DNA of 64,000 nt, from NCBI GenBank assembly GCA_959347315.1, contig OY365813.1:21396854-21460853 (forward strand). Direction: 5' to 3'. How positions within the stretch are numbered: the first letter of the stretch is position 1; each line of letters opens with the position of its first letter. Positions 34,230 to 46,100 of the stretch are shown here, piece after piece. The position numbers were made by a program, and so were the translations under genes. Below the pieces are notes generated by a model. It did not search any database. It was not told the origin of the DNA and was given only the letters and a program-made list of their open reading frames with translations. This stretch comes from Bimastos eiseni. Taxonomy: Eukaryota > Annelida > Clitellata > Crassiclitellata > Lumbricidae.

Positions 34230-37200
34230 GTTATTTTACGTATATTTTTTACAGTGCTGCGTATAGGAAGGAAGATCGATCGGCGGTTTTTAATAGAGTG
34301 CATAGCTTGCAGACGCATGAATTGGCTTGAGTGTAGCCTGACATGCGGTGCATCGCTATATGTGTGGAGCAGTGGTTCGTGCTGCTTCATACGTAGAGTG
34401 GTTCTCGTACCGCTCCAGAGATCGTGTTGCCATAAAAATGCTACCTCTAGTGACAGCCGCTCTCGCGGTAAGACCGGTGCTGCTTTTCGCTGATCTGGTG
34501 GGGTGGGCCTCTCTAGCGTCGATCGCAAGATGGACCGTGCCATGATCGTAGGAGTCAACAGGCTGACAGAGAAAGACCGATCGTGAGAAATGCTCACAGG
34601 TCTGGGTACCGTTCGAGAGTGCGTAGAGACCCGATTGACAGAAATAAATGAATGAATGACAGTTCTGTACGGGAATACGGGGAAGATGGTGGCCGTGAGT
34701 GATACAGATTGGGTGAGACCCAGAAGGGACCGACGCATATGTCGAGAGAGGCATCGGCGGCCGACAGAGAGATAGACTGGGAAAAATCCCCGGAAGTACA
34801 GACCGTGGGAGTTCTGGTGGCCGAGAAATATTATTGTTGGCTACCTAGATTGGTCATAGTTACTCCTCACGCTTTCCAGCAGGTTGTTGGATACGTGACC
34901 CCGTCGGTGGCCGTGAGAAATAGAGGTCGGGTAAAGTCCCGAGGAACCGAACGTTTATATCGAGAGAGGCCTCGGTGGTCGTGGATACAATATAACGGGT
35001 AAATCCACGAGGTGCGATTATAATCGAGAGAGACAGATTACGGCGACCGTTGAGACAATTTACGGGAAGAATTCCCCAGTGTACACGTTGGTTAAAAGAC
35101 GAGGAGGGCGGCCCCGTGAAGCCGTTGAAAACAGACTGAGAGCTACCGGTGAAGCCGTTGACAAATACTGGAAAACACGAATACCTTCGATAAATACGGG
35201 GAGGGTGACCCCATTGGTGCGTTCGATACCGGAAAAGTTCCTACTAATTTCTTCTTCTCGATCTAACTACATAATCTCTTTTTGAGGACTTCCTCGAAAG
35301 ATCTGCCAGTGGTTCGTTCCAGTGTATAAGAGACAGAGTGCAATTGCGTCAGAGAAAGTGATTATAATAATACAGGTCTGTGTGAAACATAGAGGTAACG
35401 TAGTGACAGTGAGAGAATCGAGTCTGAGAAACGAGAGTTGGTGCATTACCGTTGGTCAGAGCCCTAGGTGACGAGTATCTAGATGATCCTACGATGAGAG
35501 GAATAAGTGCAGTCCAAGGAAGTTACAGACATGTGAGAGTCTGGGTGATCGAATACTAAAGTATATGACAGATGCAAGCAGGCTGAGAAAGATACTTGTT
35601 GGCTACCTAGTTCGGTCATAGCTACTCCTGCCAGTTTCCGCAGGTTGTCGGAGACGTGAAAATTCGGATGGCCGCAAGAGATACAAGTCGGGTAGATTCC
35701 TGGAGTAGCAACCGTACAAACCGAGAGAGCTGCCGGTAGAGCGTTGGCACATACGGGGAAAGTTCCCCAGTGGATACATTCGATAGAAATACCAGGAAAT
35801 TCCCGAAGGACCCGCTGGAATTACACGTGGAAGGTGAACACGTTAGAAGAGCACGTGACAAACAAGAGAAAACACTGGTGCCGATTGATACCTTCAGGTT
35901 ACAAGTCATGTAACTCTTCTTGATGGCTTTATGGTCGTTCGATAAGTACTCTTGTTTGTTACCTACGTTGGTCATAGTTACTCCTCCCGATTTCCTGAGT
36001 ATCAGAATATATTACGGTGTTGGCGGACAATTGCCAACGCAGAGGACGGTCAATCGTGTGCATGATAACTTATGCGTGTGAGGCCGGTATGCCGCACACG
36101 GAAATTGACCAAGAGGCACGTGAAAGTCTGGGTTGTTCCTTGTCGTCCGATACCCAAGTATGAAACAGATGAACGCAGACGTGAAAGTCTGGGCAGTCGG
36201 AAATGGACCAAGAGGCACGTGAAAGTCTGGGTAGTCTGAAACTCAGGTTAGAGATAACAAGTAGACCAGTAGACGAAGAATTGATCGATGCATAAATATT
36301 ACTGTTGGCTACCTACGTTGGTCATAGATACTCCTCCCGTTTTCCTGAAGTGTATCTACTTGCGTGTCTGATCGAAGTGATCGATACGAGTACGTTTGGA
36401 TAATCGGGTACCCAGGTGAATACATGGTTGCTTGTCGGCACACACAGTTCTGAGAACTGACTGAAGTGCGAGGTCGGACCCCCTCGTGCGTAGGTCGGAT
36501 CGAAGATCTGTGTGCAGATAGCGAAGGTTATAGACAGAAGACCTTCGCTATCAGAGTCCGTGAATATCATGTCAGTGTCATTTTTATCGAAGCAGATTAT
36601 ATCAGTGTTGGTGGGTAAGTGCTAACACAGAGGACTGGTACTTACTCCGTCAATTGTTGGGCATGACAAAATATACGTGTGCGGCCGTTTATGCCATATA
36701 CGGAAATAGACCGAGATATACGTGTTGAGCAGAAGGCGTGATAGATAAGTGTCGGAGATGACATGACTAAGAGCTGTGCGACTTGAAGTGTCTAGGACGA
36801 CAGAGTTTAGAGAGTTGAGAACAGTAATGTCTAGGAGTACAAGACGTTGAATTTAGCTACCGATATGACTTACGGACTTGTCTCAAGTATATCTGAACCC
36901 CGTAACTTAAGAGAACGTTTGGTGTCCCTAAATGGCGATAGTTTCAGAGTCACAAGATGCTGAACGGTACGACATCAGATAGAGGAAGACGAGGCTAGTA
37001 GCTTGGAAGGTATGCAAGGCGAGGAAGACTCCTGCCGGTATGATTATGAACCCTGTTTTGAGCACGGCCATCCTCAGAACGTTGCCCATTAGGCGACCAC
37101 GGAATAGGCAGAGTCAGACCTCGTGACTAATTCAAACAGTCTTATCTTTCTTGGAGAAGAGACCCATCTTTAATCTTTACTGGTGATAGCGAACATCCTG

Positions 37201-37337
37201 GTAGATATAGAGAGTAACCATTTGGAATTGAGATTTGATAAGGAAGTGACTCGGGCGACACCAGACGTGTCAGCAAGCTGGAGTCGACACCGTCCGAACG
37301 CTAGGCAGGCGCTCAGGCGGCAGAACGCTAAAATAAC
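34230..37337. repeat. 3.1-kb internally repetitive block of unknown class
   Basis: Lies between two adjoining pieces of one retrotransposon coding region. It has diverged 65-90-bp units (GGTGGCCGTGAGA, CCGAGGAACCGA, TATATCGAGAGAGGC) at 34680-35250. A motif TTGGCTACCTACGTTGGTCA, TAGTTACTCCTCCCG is found at about 34835, 35598, 35953 and 36303. GTTATTTTA is inverted at the two edges (34230-34238, 37329-37337). Open frames inside are short and resemble nothing known to me. Confidence 0.5.
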
Positions 37338-37625
37338 ATGTCCAAAATACTTCATCTTTGCTTCTTTTACAGCACATACGTATTTTCTTTCCACCCCTGC
37401 AGCTTCCAACATCCATTCTTTTTTTTCTTGTCTTTCTAAGATATCCCTAGTACAAGTCTCAAACACTTCATTTCGAAGGCATCTATTCTGGTTTCTTCGT
37501 CTATCCTTAACGTCCAACTTTCCGCCCCGTACATGGCCACTGGCCATACAAGGGTCCTCAGCTATCGGAGTTTTGTTGTTAACTGTATTCCATGATTTTG
37601 CCAAATCTTGCTGAGTCCTGTTGCT
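37338..37625 (-). mobile_element. Retrotransposon ORF2 fragment (proximal piece)
   Basis: Minus frame: KLDVKDRRRNQNRCLRNEVF, ILERQEKKEWMLEAAGVERK, EAKMKYFGHV, then divergence. YFGHV is normally followed by MRKEEGG, which is found at 34180 across the 3.1-kb block. Confidence 0.7.
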
Positions 37626-37838
37626 ATGCCGTATCCTTTTGCTAAGCAAAAAAGAAAAGCACAAGACACCAGATAATATTATTTTTATCATAATTATCTC
37701 CATTGAAATTTCTAGATTAAAATAAAGATGCAGGTCTAACTTCGAGAGTCTGAATTTTATGCGTTGCTACTTCAATCAGAATTAAGTGTGCTGCTCTCAG
37801 ACAGCGTGAAACATCTGAATGGCCTATAACGATGACAA

Positions 37839-38240
37839 CGCTACAGTATACGCCGTAGCGCATGTATCCCGCGCTAATCTCGAATAAATCACGCGTGAAT
37901 GACGCATGATTGTCGCTCGAGAAACTCGTCGTTCGTGCCGCTACTACGCTGGATTAGCGCTGTCGCGACTCCGCCCACATGTCAATCAGGTGAATCTCTA
38001 ATGAATGGTGTTCCCTCTGTGGTCCGCCTTTACCGTCGCCAAGCCTGAATTATCCAGAGGCGGATTCTTTTCGTTGCTAGATCACGCCATGCTGTGGGTG
38101 TCTATATTAGGAAATTTGCAGTAAGCCTATGCAGTACATAATCCTGTCTAATTGCACATATTGTAAATACATGCACAGTAATTATATGCACAATGCCCAC
38201 ATGCATGATATCGTGTGTCAGTGTAGCAGGCTGAATTTAA
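37839..38240. other. GC-richer unique stretch after a TIR-like end
   Basis: Begins CGCTACAGTATACGCC, which resembles the inverted end at 42909-42918. No coding exon recognised; AT repeat at 38250-38285. Confidence 0.35.
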
Positions 38241-38250
38241 ATAATTGTCC

Positions 38251-38285
<35 letters not shown>

Positions 38286-38286
<1 letters not shown>

Positions 38287-38765
38287 GTGTTGTATACTCG
38301 CATAGTACAACTGAGCTTCCATGGTAGGAGTCGAGGTAGATAGGTACGGTTGGGTACTTCTGGCTAAAGGAAGGTCAGAAGGTATATAAGAATGTTAGGA
38401 CAAGGTGTGTTCGTAGACTGGTCCATTTCTGAGAGAACGCAACCGCTGTGCGGAGGCCAGTTCTGTCGCTTGAGTTTTACGGTTTGAGTGTTAAGGTTTG
38501 GTGTGGCGGTGGTATCTTGAGACCCAGATGAAACCTTCACTTCTGTTGTCGAGCATTCGTGATGTATTTGCTAAAGCCACGAGTCTGCTGGTTTGGTTGA
38601 CTTGTCTTCGTTGTGGAGAAAGCGACCTTCGGTTTTGTACGGTATTATGATTTTCTTTTGTTATTAACTATAAATACTTGTGCTTAAATATACAATTTAA
38701 ATTTAGCATAGAGTTTTATGCTTGATTCGCTAGAACTCGGGACCATAAACTAGCTGAATCCAACG
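38286..38765 (+). mobile_element. Possible solo LTR
   Basis: Starts TGTTGTATACTCGC after an AT repeat, has a TATA-like GGTATATAAGAATG near 38379 and ends near GAATCCAACG before another AT repeat. No internal gag-pol nearby. Speculative. Confidence 0.25.
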
Positions 38766-38794
38766 ATATATATATAAATATTGTTGGATTCAGC
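38753..38794. repeat. Hairpin: 12-bp perfect arms around an AT loop
   Basis: GCTGAATCCAAC at 38753-38764 and GTTGGATTCAGC at 38783-38794. A (GAC)n-like microsatellite follows at 38808-38860. Confidence 0.8.
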
Positions 38795-38800
38795 GGCTGC

Positions 38801-38834
<34 letters not shown>

Positions 38835-39509
38835 AAAATAACGACGACGACGACGACGAAAATAATAACAATAATATTTGGCTCTTTCAAACCGGCTAAT
38901 TGCAACATGGTCATCAGTGCAGTTCGAACGGACGATGACATGACAAGTTATTTATTTCATGTCTAATAAGCAATATTATATTTGTCAGCAATTCAACTTC
39001 CCTTCAAACAAGAAATAAACAACTAACTATTGTGTTATACAGGATACACACTGATGCAATAATCACTGCCTCGTCAAGTTAAATTCATTTGTGTGAGGTC
39101 AATAATTTATCCTATAAATCAGACATTCTGTCAAAGGACAACGTCACTTCTGAATTTCTATTGCTCTTGTTGGATGCAAAAATGCAGCAAATAGTCAGTG
39201 ACACGCATTCTCATCTGCCGTTATTTGCCGTCTCAAACAAAGGCTAATTAGTAGAGAGTTACAGTCGACTAACAAACTGTACGCGCGATATCATCTCCCG
39301 TTGGCGAGAGTGGGTTGAATACCTCGAGAGGTGAAACTCATATGACATATCTTATTTTGCAAGTGCCATCTGTCAGCTGTCAGCGGCTATGAGTTAAATG
39401 TTTCCACTCATGTGCTTATGGCCACCACTGACAACTCTTTTCAGCTTAATGTTCATAGATTTGTTAACAGCTGCTTTTTTACTTGTTCACTGTGACTTTG
39501 ACAACATCA

Positions 39510-39605
39510 AGGCCAGCGCAGAGAGCGCCTCTGAGTATAAATCTTGAAGGGGCCCTGTATAAAATCTTGATTGCATTACATTACACAACATTACATTACA
39601 AATGA
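39510..39605 (+). mobile_element. LINE 3' terminus with (ACATT)n tail
   Basis: GCCTCTGAGTATAAATCTTG, AAGGGGCCCTGTATAAAATC, followed by ATTACATTACAC repeats. Confidence 0.6.
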
Positions 39606-40119
39606 GGTCTTGTTATTTTTTTGCGCATTGGGCCGATGTGGAGCATAGCCTGAATGAAGGGTAATTGTCCTAACTTCTTACCTCTCGCGCTGTCCATAGG
39701 CTTAACGTCATTGACCGGTCACAGGGCATGTAGGGCTTTCTGGTTCTATTTGACGTAAGGCGCTGCCTTTGACTTGGTTGATAATGACATTCTATTATTT
39801 GGAGTCTCAACGTGGTGCTTTTGGCTACACTGGTAGGCCCTTGACCGGCTTCGCTCTTTCCTGATTGGCACCACCTCCCGTGTTGTCGCTGGCTCGAGTA
39901 GGTGTCAATGGGCTTCGGTACGTAATGGTCTAACCCAGAGGTCGTCTGTGTGCCGATGACACTAAAGCCAATGTCCACTGCCCGGCGATAGATGCGTTGC
40001 CTACCGTCCAAACCATGCGAGTGACCATAAATTCACTTGCAGCCTGGATGTCCTCTAGTAGACTCTGACTAAATCCCACATATACTGAGCTACAATTGAC
40101 CCTGACGCCTTCTCAGCCT

Positions 40120-40360
40120 GCTTTCCCAATTTGTCATTCTCTACTTCTTTCCGGGTTGTAGGGATCATTCTACACCAAGAACTTACTCTTTCTAGTCAAA
40201 TTGACGTTATTTCCCGTGACAGCTTCTACCAGCTACGTCAGCTTCGTGTAATCTCTCGATCTCTCACCCACACTAATTGTTGCTGTAATTGCTGTTGCTG
40301 CTGTTGTTGCTGTTCTTGTTATTATTATTTTTTTTAATATTATTATTATTATTATGCATG
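40120..40360 (+). mobile_element. LINE reverse-transcriptase C-terminal fragment
   Basis: Frame SFSTSFRVVGIILHQELTL, SRDSFYQLRQLRVISRSLTH matches the RT C-terminal block at 48852-50204; followed by TTG and TTA microsatellites at 40275-40355. Confidence 0.7.
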
Positions 40361-41180
40361 ATTTTATGTAGGCCTATATATGTGGCTATGTGTGTGTATA
40401 CATGTGTGTGTGTGCGTGCCTGTTCCTGTGTTTACCTGTGCGAGCGACTGTGTATGTGCACTTGTCTCTACATGTATGTTTCCACATTTATGCCTATACC
40501 GGCTAGCCAAGTCAATTGATCGAATTCCGAATACTTTGACCGCAACTTGGGTACAGAATTTCAATTTGCATAGTCTCATACGTGTAGCCTGCATGCGCAA
40601 CTGTCCGGCGCATGGCCTTCTAATATCATCCCCTAATTTTCTACTTCTGTGGTTTCTACCTTAATCTCTGTACCTGTATAATAATAACACGACCTTCATC
40701 CACAGACCTGGCCTGCCATGTCGTAGATAATTTTACATCTAATCAGTTTTCGTTAATAAACTCCTTAAATAGTTCATTCAAAAGTAATGACGCTTACGCA
40801 GGTTCTCAAACAACACAAAAAGCCGCAATGCCACTGCAAATAAATAAATAGATAAATATATATCTGCATAAATTAGTGTATACAGGATTCGAATAATATT
40901 AACACATACATTCGGTATATGACTATGACTACGATTTGGACTGTGACTAAAAAGACTTCCATAAAGCCGCCATAATAACGCTCAGGACATGAACCGACGG
41001 CGCACCAAAGCAAATCCGAAATCAGGTTAAATCAAGGGACAGTCCTAAGAGACATAAAGACAGGATACGGAGGATAAGCGAGGGTAAACAAAAGGTCCGA
41101 AATCAAATCCATGTGCATGGAAAGGTCCACCGAAAGATCATCCAATTCTATAAAAAAACCTCCTCATCTGCATTACTGAA
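40361..41180. other. Intergenic, no gene seen
   Basis: TG-rich microsatellite at 40380-40480, then unremarkable sequence. Confidence 0.45.
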
Positions 41181-41640
41181 AACTGTTCTTTTTTGTCGCA
41201 GTCGGTCGTAAGCGCCTTTAAGTAGATATCTTGAAGGGGCGCAATAGTAAGTTTCATTAATTGATTGGTCGATACTAATTATTATCAACCAATCAATTCA
41301 ATCGATGTAAACATATTATATGGACATAGATTGAACATCTCTAGAGCATAATTATTGTAACCCTCGCAACTTTGAGAAACCGTCTTGTCTCGTGAATGCT
41401 GTAAACATTGGCCTTTCTTCCACCAATTTTCTCAAACTTTAGTATATTCTTAATTCTGCTGATCGTCTCATGAGTGACATTCCAAAGTTGGCCAACTTTT
41501 CAGGCTTTATTCATGAATCACTTCATTGGCGTCCGCGATCGAATATCTTGCCCCATATCTTGCCATGGGGAACGAACAATTGTGAGTTATGGTATAAGCG
41601 GGGGGTGGGCATTGTCCTGTGTATGTGATAAGTTTATTCA
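41180..41640 (+). mobile_element. Two LINE remnants
   Basis: A 3' terminus at 41195-41275 (AAGTAGATATCTTG, AAGGGGCGCAATAGTAAG, ATTGATTGG tail) and an RT C-terminal scrap at 41470-41600 reading SGFIHESLHWRPR. Confidence 0.55.
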
Positions 41641-41823
41641 ACGGCGCATTCACGGATGATTTGCGTCGGACATTGTAGGACAATGTCCGAGGTGTAATTA
41701 TATAGAGAGCAAATATCCCCTACACAATCAGACCATTATTCCTCCAGTTCTTCTTACGCGTCTACCGCAGCCGAAATTCCTAAACCATTATTTGTTTCTG
41801 CATGTCTTTCACTCTATGTCGAT

Positions 41824-41900
41824 GTCCGTCTGTCTTTGTCTGTCGTGCAGACAGACAAAGACAGACGGACAATATGTCTCCGTGATCAGAGACATATTGT
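41824..41900. repeat. Two adjacent perfect hairpins
   Basis: Arms 41824-41844 and 41850-41870 are 21-bp perfect inverted copies (GTCCGTCTGTCTTTGTCTG start, 5-nt loop). Arms 41869-41880 and 41889-41900 (ACAATATGTCTC) form a second with an 8-nt loop. Confidence 0.92.
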
Positions 41901-42535
41901 ACTGTCTGCCTTAGTTTGCTTAATTGTCACTGTCTGTAAATGCCTGCCAGTGCCTATCTGTCTCTGCGTCTCTGTTTCTACTTGTCTGTCTACCTCAGAA
42001 TGAATGTCTCTGTTTGTCTGCCTGTATAATCCTGACACTGTATGTCTGTCAATCCTTGTCCGTCTGATTGCCTGTCTTGTGTGTGTTTATCTCTGTCTGT
42101 TTATCTACGTGAGTCTGTATAGGTCTGTTTCTGTCTGTTTGTCTGTAGATCTGCCTGTTTTTATCCTGATGTCTAGCTCTGCCATTCTTTTCTGCCTCTA
42201 TGTCTACTTTTATGTCTGCTTGTATGTCTTCCTGTTGGTCTGTCTGCCTTTATCTGCCAGTTACTGTCTGTCTCTGTCTGCCTGTGACTGCCAACCGGTG
42301 TCTGATTTCTCTGTCCGTATTTGCCCGCATTCTCACATACACACAAGCAGACATACACGCAAATGCATACAAGAACACAACCAAACACACACATTCATGC
42401 GTAAGCATAAACACGCATACACAAACTCATACGCAGACATACACATGGTCGCACGCACACCCACACTGGTACACATGCATCCAAACATACACACATATAC
42501 TGTCAAATCTGTGCACACACGCATACACTATATAA
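41900..42535. repeat. CTGT-rich then CACA-rich low-complexity tract
   Basis: Imperfect TGTCTG repeats to about 42330, then ACACACAT/CATACA repeats to about 42530. Cys- and His-rich open frames here are artefacts. Confidence 0.8.
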
Positions 42536-42934
42536 ATGTAAAGATAACGATCCGATCCGACATCTGCATAAAGAGCCTGATGTAGAAGGTTCGTATCAAA
42601 ATAAGCATGTAAACTTCATATATGACAAACGTGCACGTGTGTACATATAATTGTGTACAGGTACACACATCTCTCGCCGTGACTCAGCTTTTAGATGGCT
42701 GACCATGCGGCACGATTTAATTAACTTAAGCCGCTATTGATGAGTTTAGATCCCTAGCGATTGGTCCAAAGTATCCTGTTAACCCCGCCCATGTCGTCGG
42801 CAAGGCGCGATTCACGCGAGATTTGAGCGCGATTATCGCCTCGGTTAACTGGCCACGACGCATGAATCTCCCGCTAAGTGACGCGTTAAACTGCCGTTAA
42901 TGGGGCAGTACTGTAGCGTAATTTCATGACTTCT
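42536..42934. other. Region 3' of gene A, with a transposon-like edge
   Basis: Alignment with the 3' ends of genes M and B stops exactly at ATTAC|GCTACAGTAC near 42918, 17 bp beyond the gene A stop codon, so foreign sequence begins there. No coding exon seen. Confidence 0.45.
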
Positions 42935-43148
42935 TTAGAGAAATTGTAGTGGTGCGTATTCAGTTTGTCCAGATGTTGAATTGGCTCCATTTGCCTCGGC
43001 TGCCTGTCTTGAGATCGCCGATGGAACGACTGTACCATAGGCTGAATCTCCTCCTTCGTTCCTCTCGTTCTCCAGTCCGTCGACAGACGACTCTTTTTCA
43101 TGATGATTGGTTGATTGTGTTGAAGATATAGTTTTATTTCGACGCTTA
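42935..43148 (-). CDS. Gene A cytoplasmic-tail exon (ITIM + ITSM-like)
   Basis: Acceptor AATTCATAG, phase 2; stop TAA 42935-42937. [14 protein letters not shown], then [39 protein letters not shown]. Both tyrosine motifs and the 26 residues between them are the same as in gene B, while the linker near GLENERNEGG differs. Confidence 0.83.
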
Positions 43149-46100
43149 CTATGAATTAAAACAAATCTTCAAATATTCTATGCTGTGTTGTTGAAGATGA
43201 GGATAATATTGCAATTAACACAGTCATATCTATGTGATCCATCCAAAATGACACTTCAGAAAAACGCACACAATTGAAATATGTATGCGCAAGCGAGTCT
43301 CTGAGTGGTTCGATTGCTTTGATGTTAATGCTACACCCTCCAACAAATATTTTAGCATTATTTTCTTATGATTAACTTATGCAACGATTCACATTTGATA
43401 CATGTATTATCTCATACTAGCGAAGTGTGCCCTAGAGAGGTGAGTACTTAGTGGCGCTCTGACATATTTAGATTCGTGTGGCACTCTTAAATGTCACGTG
43501 TGCCATTCAGAATGGCTAAAGTTTGGTTGTGGCCAAATGGTGCAAACTTGATGATTTGAAGTGAGCATAATTATGTCTCGCAATAAAGGCAAAGACAACT
43601 GTCAAAACTTTTTTTGATAAGTGTACTTAACATCACGCACGCACTTAACCATTCAGCGATTTGATTCTAAAGTTATTAAATTTCCATACAGTTACCAAAC
43701 GTGTAAACGCATTATAACGTGTACTAATCTCTATTCCCCATTGCTTAACGTAGATTGTTCAACATAAAATTTAATAGATGCTAGACATGTTTAAATCTCT
43801 TACCGTACGACGACACAGGTAACTAACACAATAAGTGCAACGAGGATCGGGACACCAACGCCCACTCCCACTCCGACACCGATGGCGATTGCTATAAAAG
43901 AAAGAAATCCGGCTGAATGAATCATTCTGCATCGCAATTTATTCTGCATTCGATCGAATTGTTCCATGAATATAGGGCACAAGAACGTTGTCGCTGCGAC
44001 AGTCTTGCACTTGTTTGTTACAAATATATTAAAGTTAAAATGTCATGACCCTACCTCAAATTTGCCGTTAATGTTTGCCAACCAAACACAAAGTCTTTGT
44101 ATGTACACTATCTGGCGTCTCAGGCAGATGCAGCAGTAGGAAGAATGAGCCGGGCCATGGTGACCCTGCAAACCTGGATGTCAGCAAATCGCCTGCGACT
44201 CAACCCAGCTAAGACTCCGCTTATCTGACTTGGCACGACCCAGTAGCTCTCAAAAATAGACCTGGCCTCCGTTAACTTGAAATATCCACCTTTCAACTTC
44301 GGTCAGAGATTTGGGAGTTATCCTTGACCTCACATTTACACGTCACATTTATAAGCCTCCTATGCTGCAGTTCTTAATATCCGCTTAGACAGCTGAAGGT
44401 TTTTCCCGGTCTTTGACTACTAGCGCGGCATCAACGCCGGTGCACGCTTTTGTGGTAGCTAAGCTTGACTACAGTAGCGCCTCATATGATGGACTTCCTG
44501 CATGCCGTATTGGAGCCCTAAATAGAGTTCTATGCACTGCTGCCCGCTTTGTAGGCCGCATTCAAGGTTTAGGTGAGTTCCTGAGTACATGCGGGATGTA
44601 CTCCACTGGCTTCCTTACCCACAACGTATTGCTTGTCGAGTGTCTGTTCTGGTACGGCACTGTATTGAGGGTTTAGCTCCATCATATTTGCGGGAGCTCC
44701 GCTGCTCCACTACGCATGTTCAGCGCCGCACGCTCAGCTGCACAAGCTGAATTTCTTGTACCCGTTCCCGGACTGGTATCAGGCAACGCCACGACTTCTG
44801 ATTGGCTGGTCCTGTGACATGAAATGGGCTCTCTACCACACTTCGACAAATACCTAACAATCAGTCTGCCTCGTTTCTCATTACCCTTAAGACTGTTCGG
44901 CCGAGGTTGAGCTGGGAGCGTTTCTGAGTATACGCAAACTTGAAGGGGTGCTATATAAAATTACTGTAATAATAGTAATAAATGAAAAAGTATCCCTACT
45001 ATTGGGAGTTCTGGCTTCACTGTATTCCTTGCTGCTATTCAGAAAGCTTGTTGACGAAATTGATACACTTGTGGTTGTGATTGTGGTGCTAATCGTTGTA
45101 GTTGTAGTTGAAGTCGTCGGCGGATTGATTGGTGTAACTGCAATAGAAGTGAAATTGTTATAGGGCCTAATTGTAATAATATGTTACAGTAAGATCATAC
45201 AGTTGAAGTTACACCAAAACTGCGGTGACCATCTGATTCATTCAACTCCTTGTCTTTAACGAATTTATACGCAGACCATTCATTCAAATATATTCACAGT
45301 ACTCTTTCCAAATATCCATTCCTGATTCTTTCTTTTCTCCTTAGACAAACTCTTTCGTTGCTACAACACTTCAAGCAAAATCTGTATGCCCAACTACCCT
45401 ACCCTGTGATATTTACTCAGAAAAACTGCTGACGATATCGACTTGATTGGTTTAGTTTTCGCTGCTCGTCGTATTTAAAAATGGTTGATTGACATGATCC
45501 CTTTGCAAATAATTAATCCCTCCGGACATAAAGCCCAGGCTATGATATAATCCCCAAGTTATGGCTTATTCACCAGGCTAGAATATATTCACTCCAGCCT
45601 CAGTGAAGGAAGGTGTATAAAATTATACATTATATTCAATAACATAATATGTAACATTATTTATTGATTCCTTTCGATTTTCAAAAAATATATTTGTCGT
45701 CCAAAATGTGTCAAAAATAGTTAAATGCAACGGAAAAGTGATCAATTTGCCCACACGATATGGTGCATCAAGTGTATTAATTGTATCTCATAGTTGTGGT
45801 ATCTCAATTTGTATCCTAGATGAATTTAGCACTGAATGCCACCTACAGTTCTCAAGTCAACATATTAACAATTTAGCTAACCAAAAAGTTTGTGCAATTT
45901 GGGTTCATCGGTTAAATGCAGAAATGGGCTATTGCACAGTGGGAAAAATGACACGGAGAAATTAGGTTTCACGTTGAATCGGGGGATCGTGTGCAGGTAT
46001 TATTATGCCCGAGGATTATGTCCTACAACCATCAATGACTGGTTCCTGCGATTTGGGCCTATTTTACATCTGGGGAAATCCAGAGACGCGGTAAGCGAAC

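Noticed and set aside
34028..34738. 236-codon minus-strand frame
   Set aside because: Only the first-strand portion near 34028-34200 resembles a retrotransposon C-terminus; the remainder runs into unrelated repetitive block sequence.
42004..42585. 193-codon Cys/Leu and His/Thr-rich frame
   Set aside because: Low-complexity translation of the CTGT and CACA tract.
44948..45163. Valine-rich plus-strand frame, also at 61806-62021
   Set aside because: It is the complement of the Thr-rich stalk exon on the minus strand, which has correct splice sites and phase.
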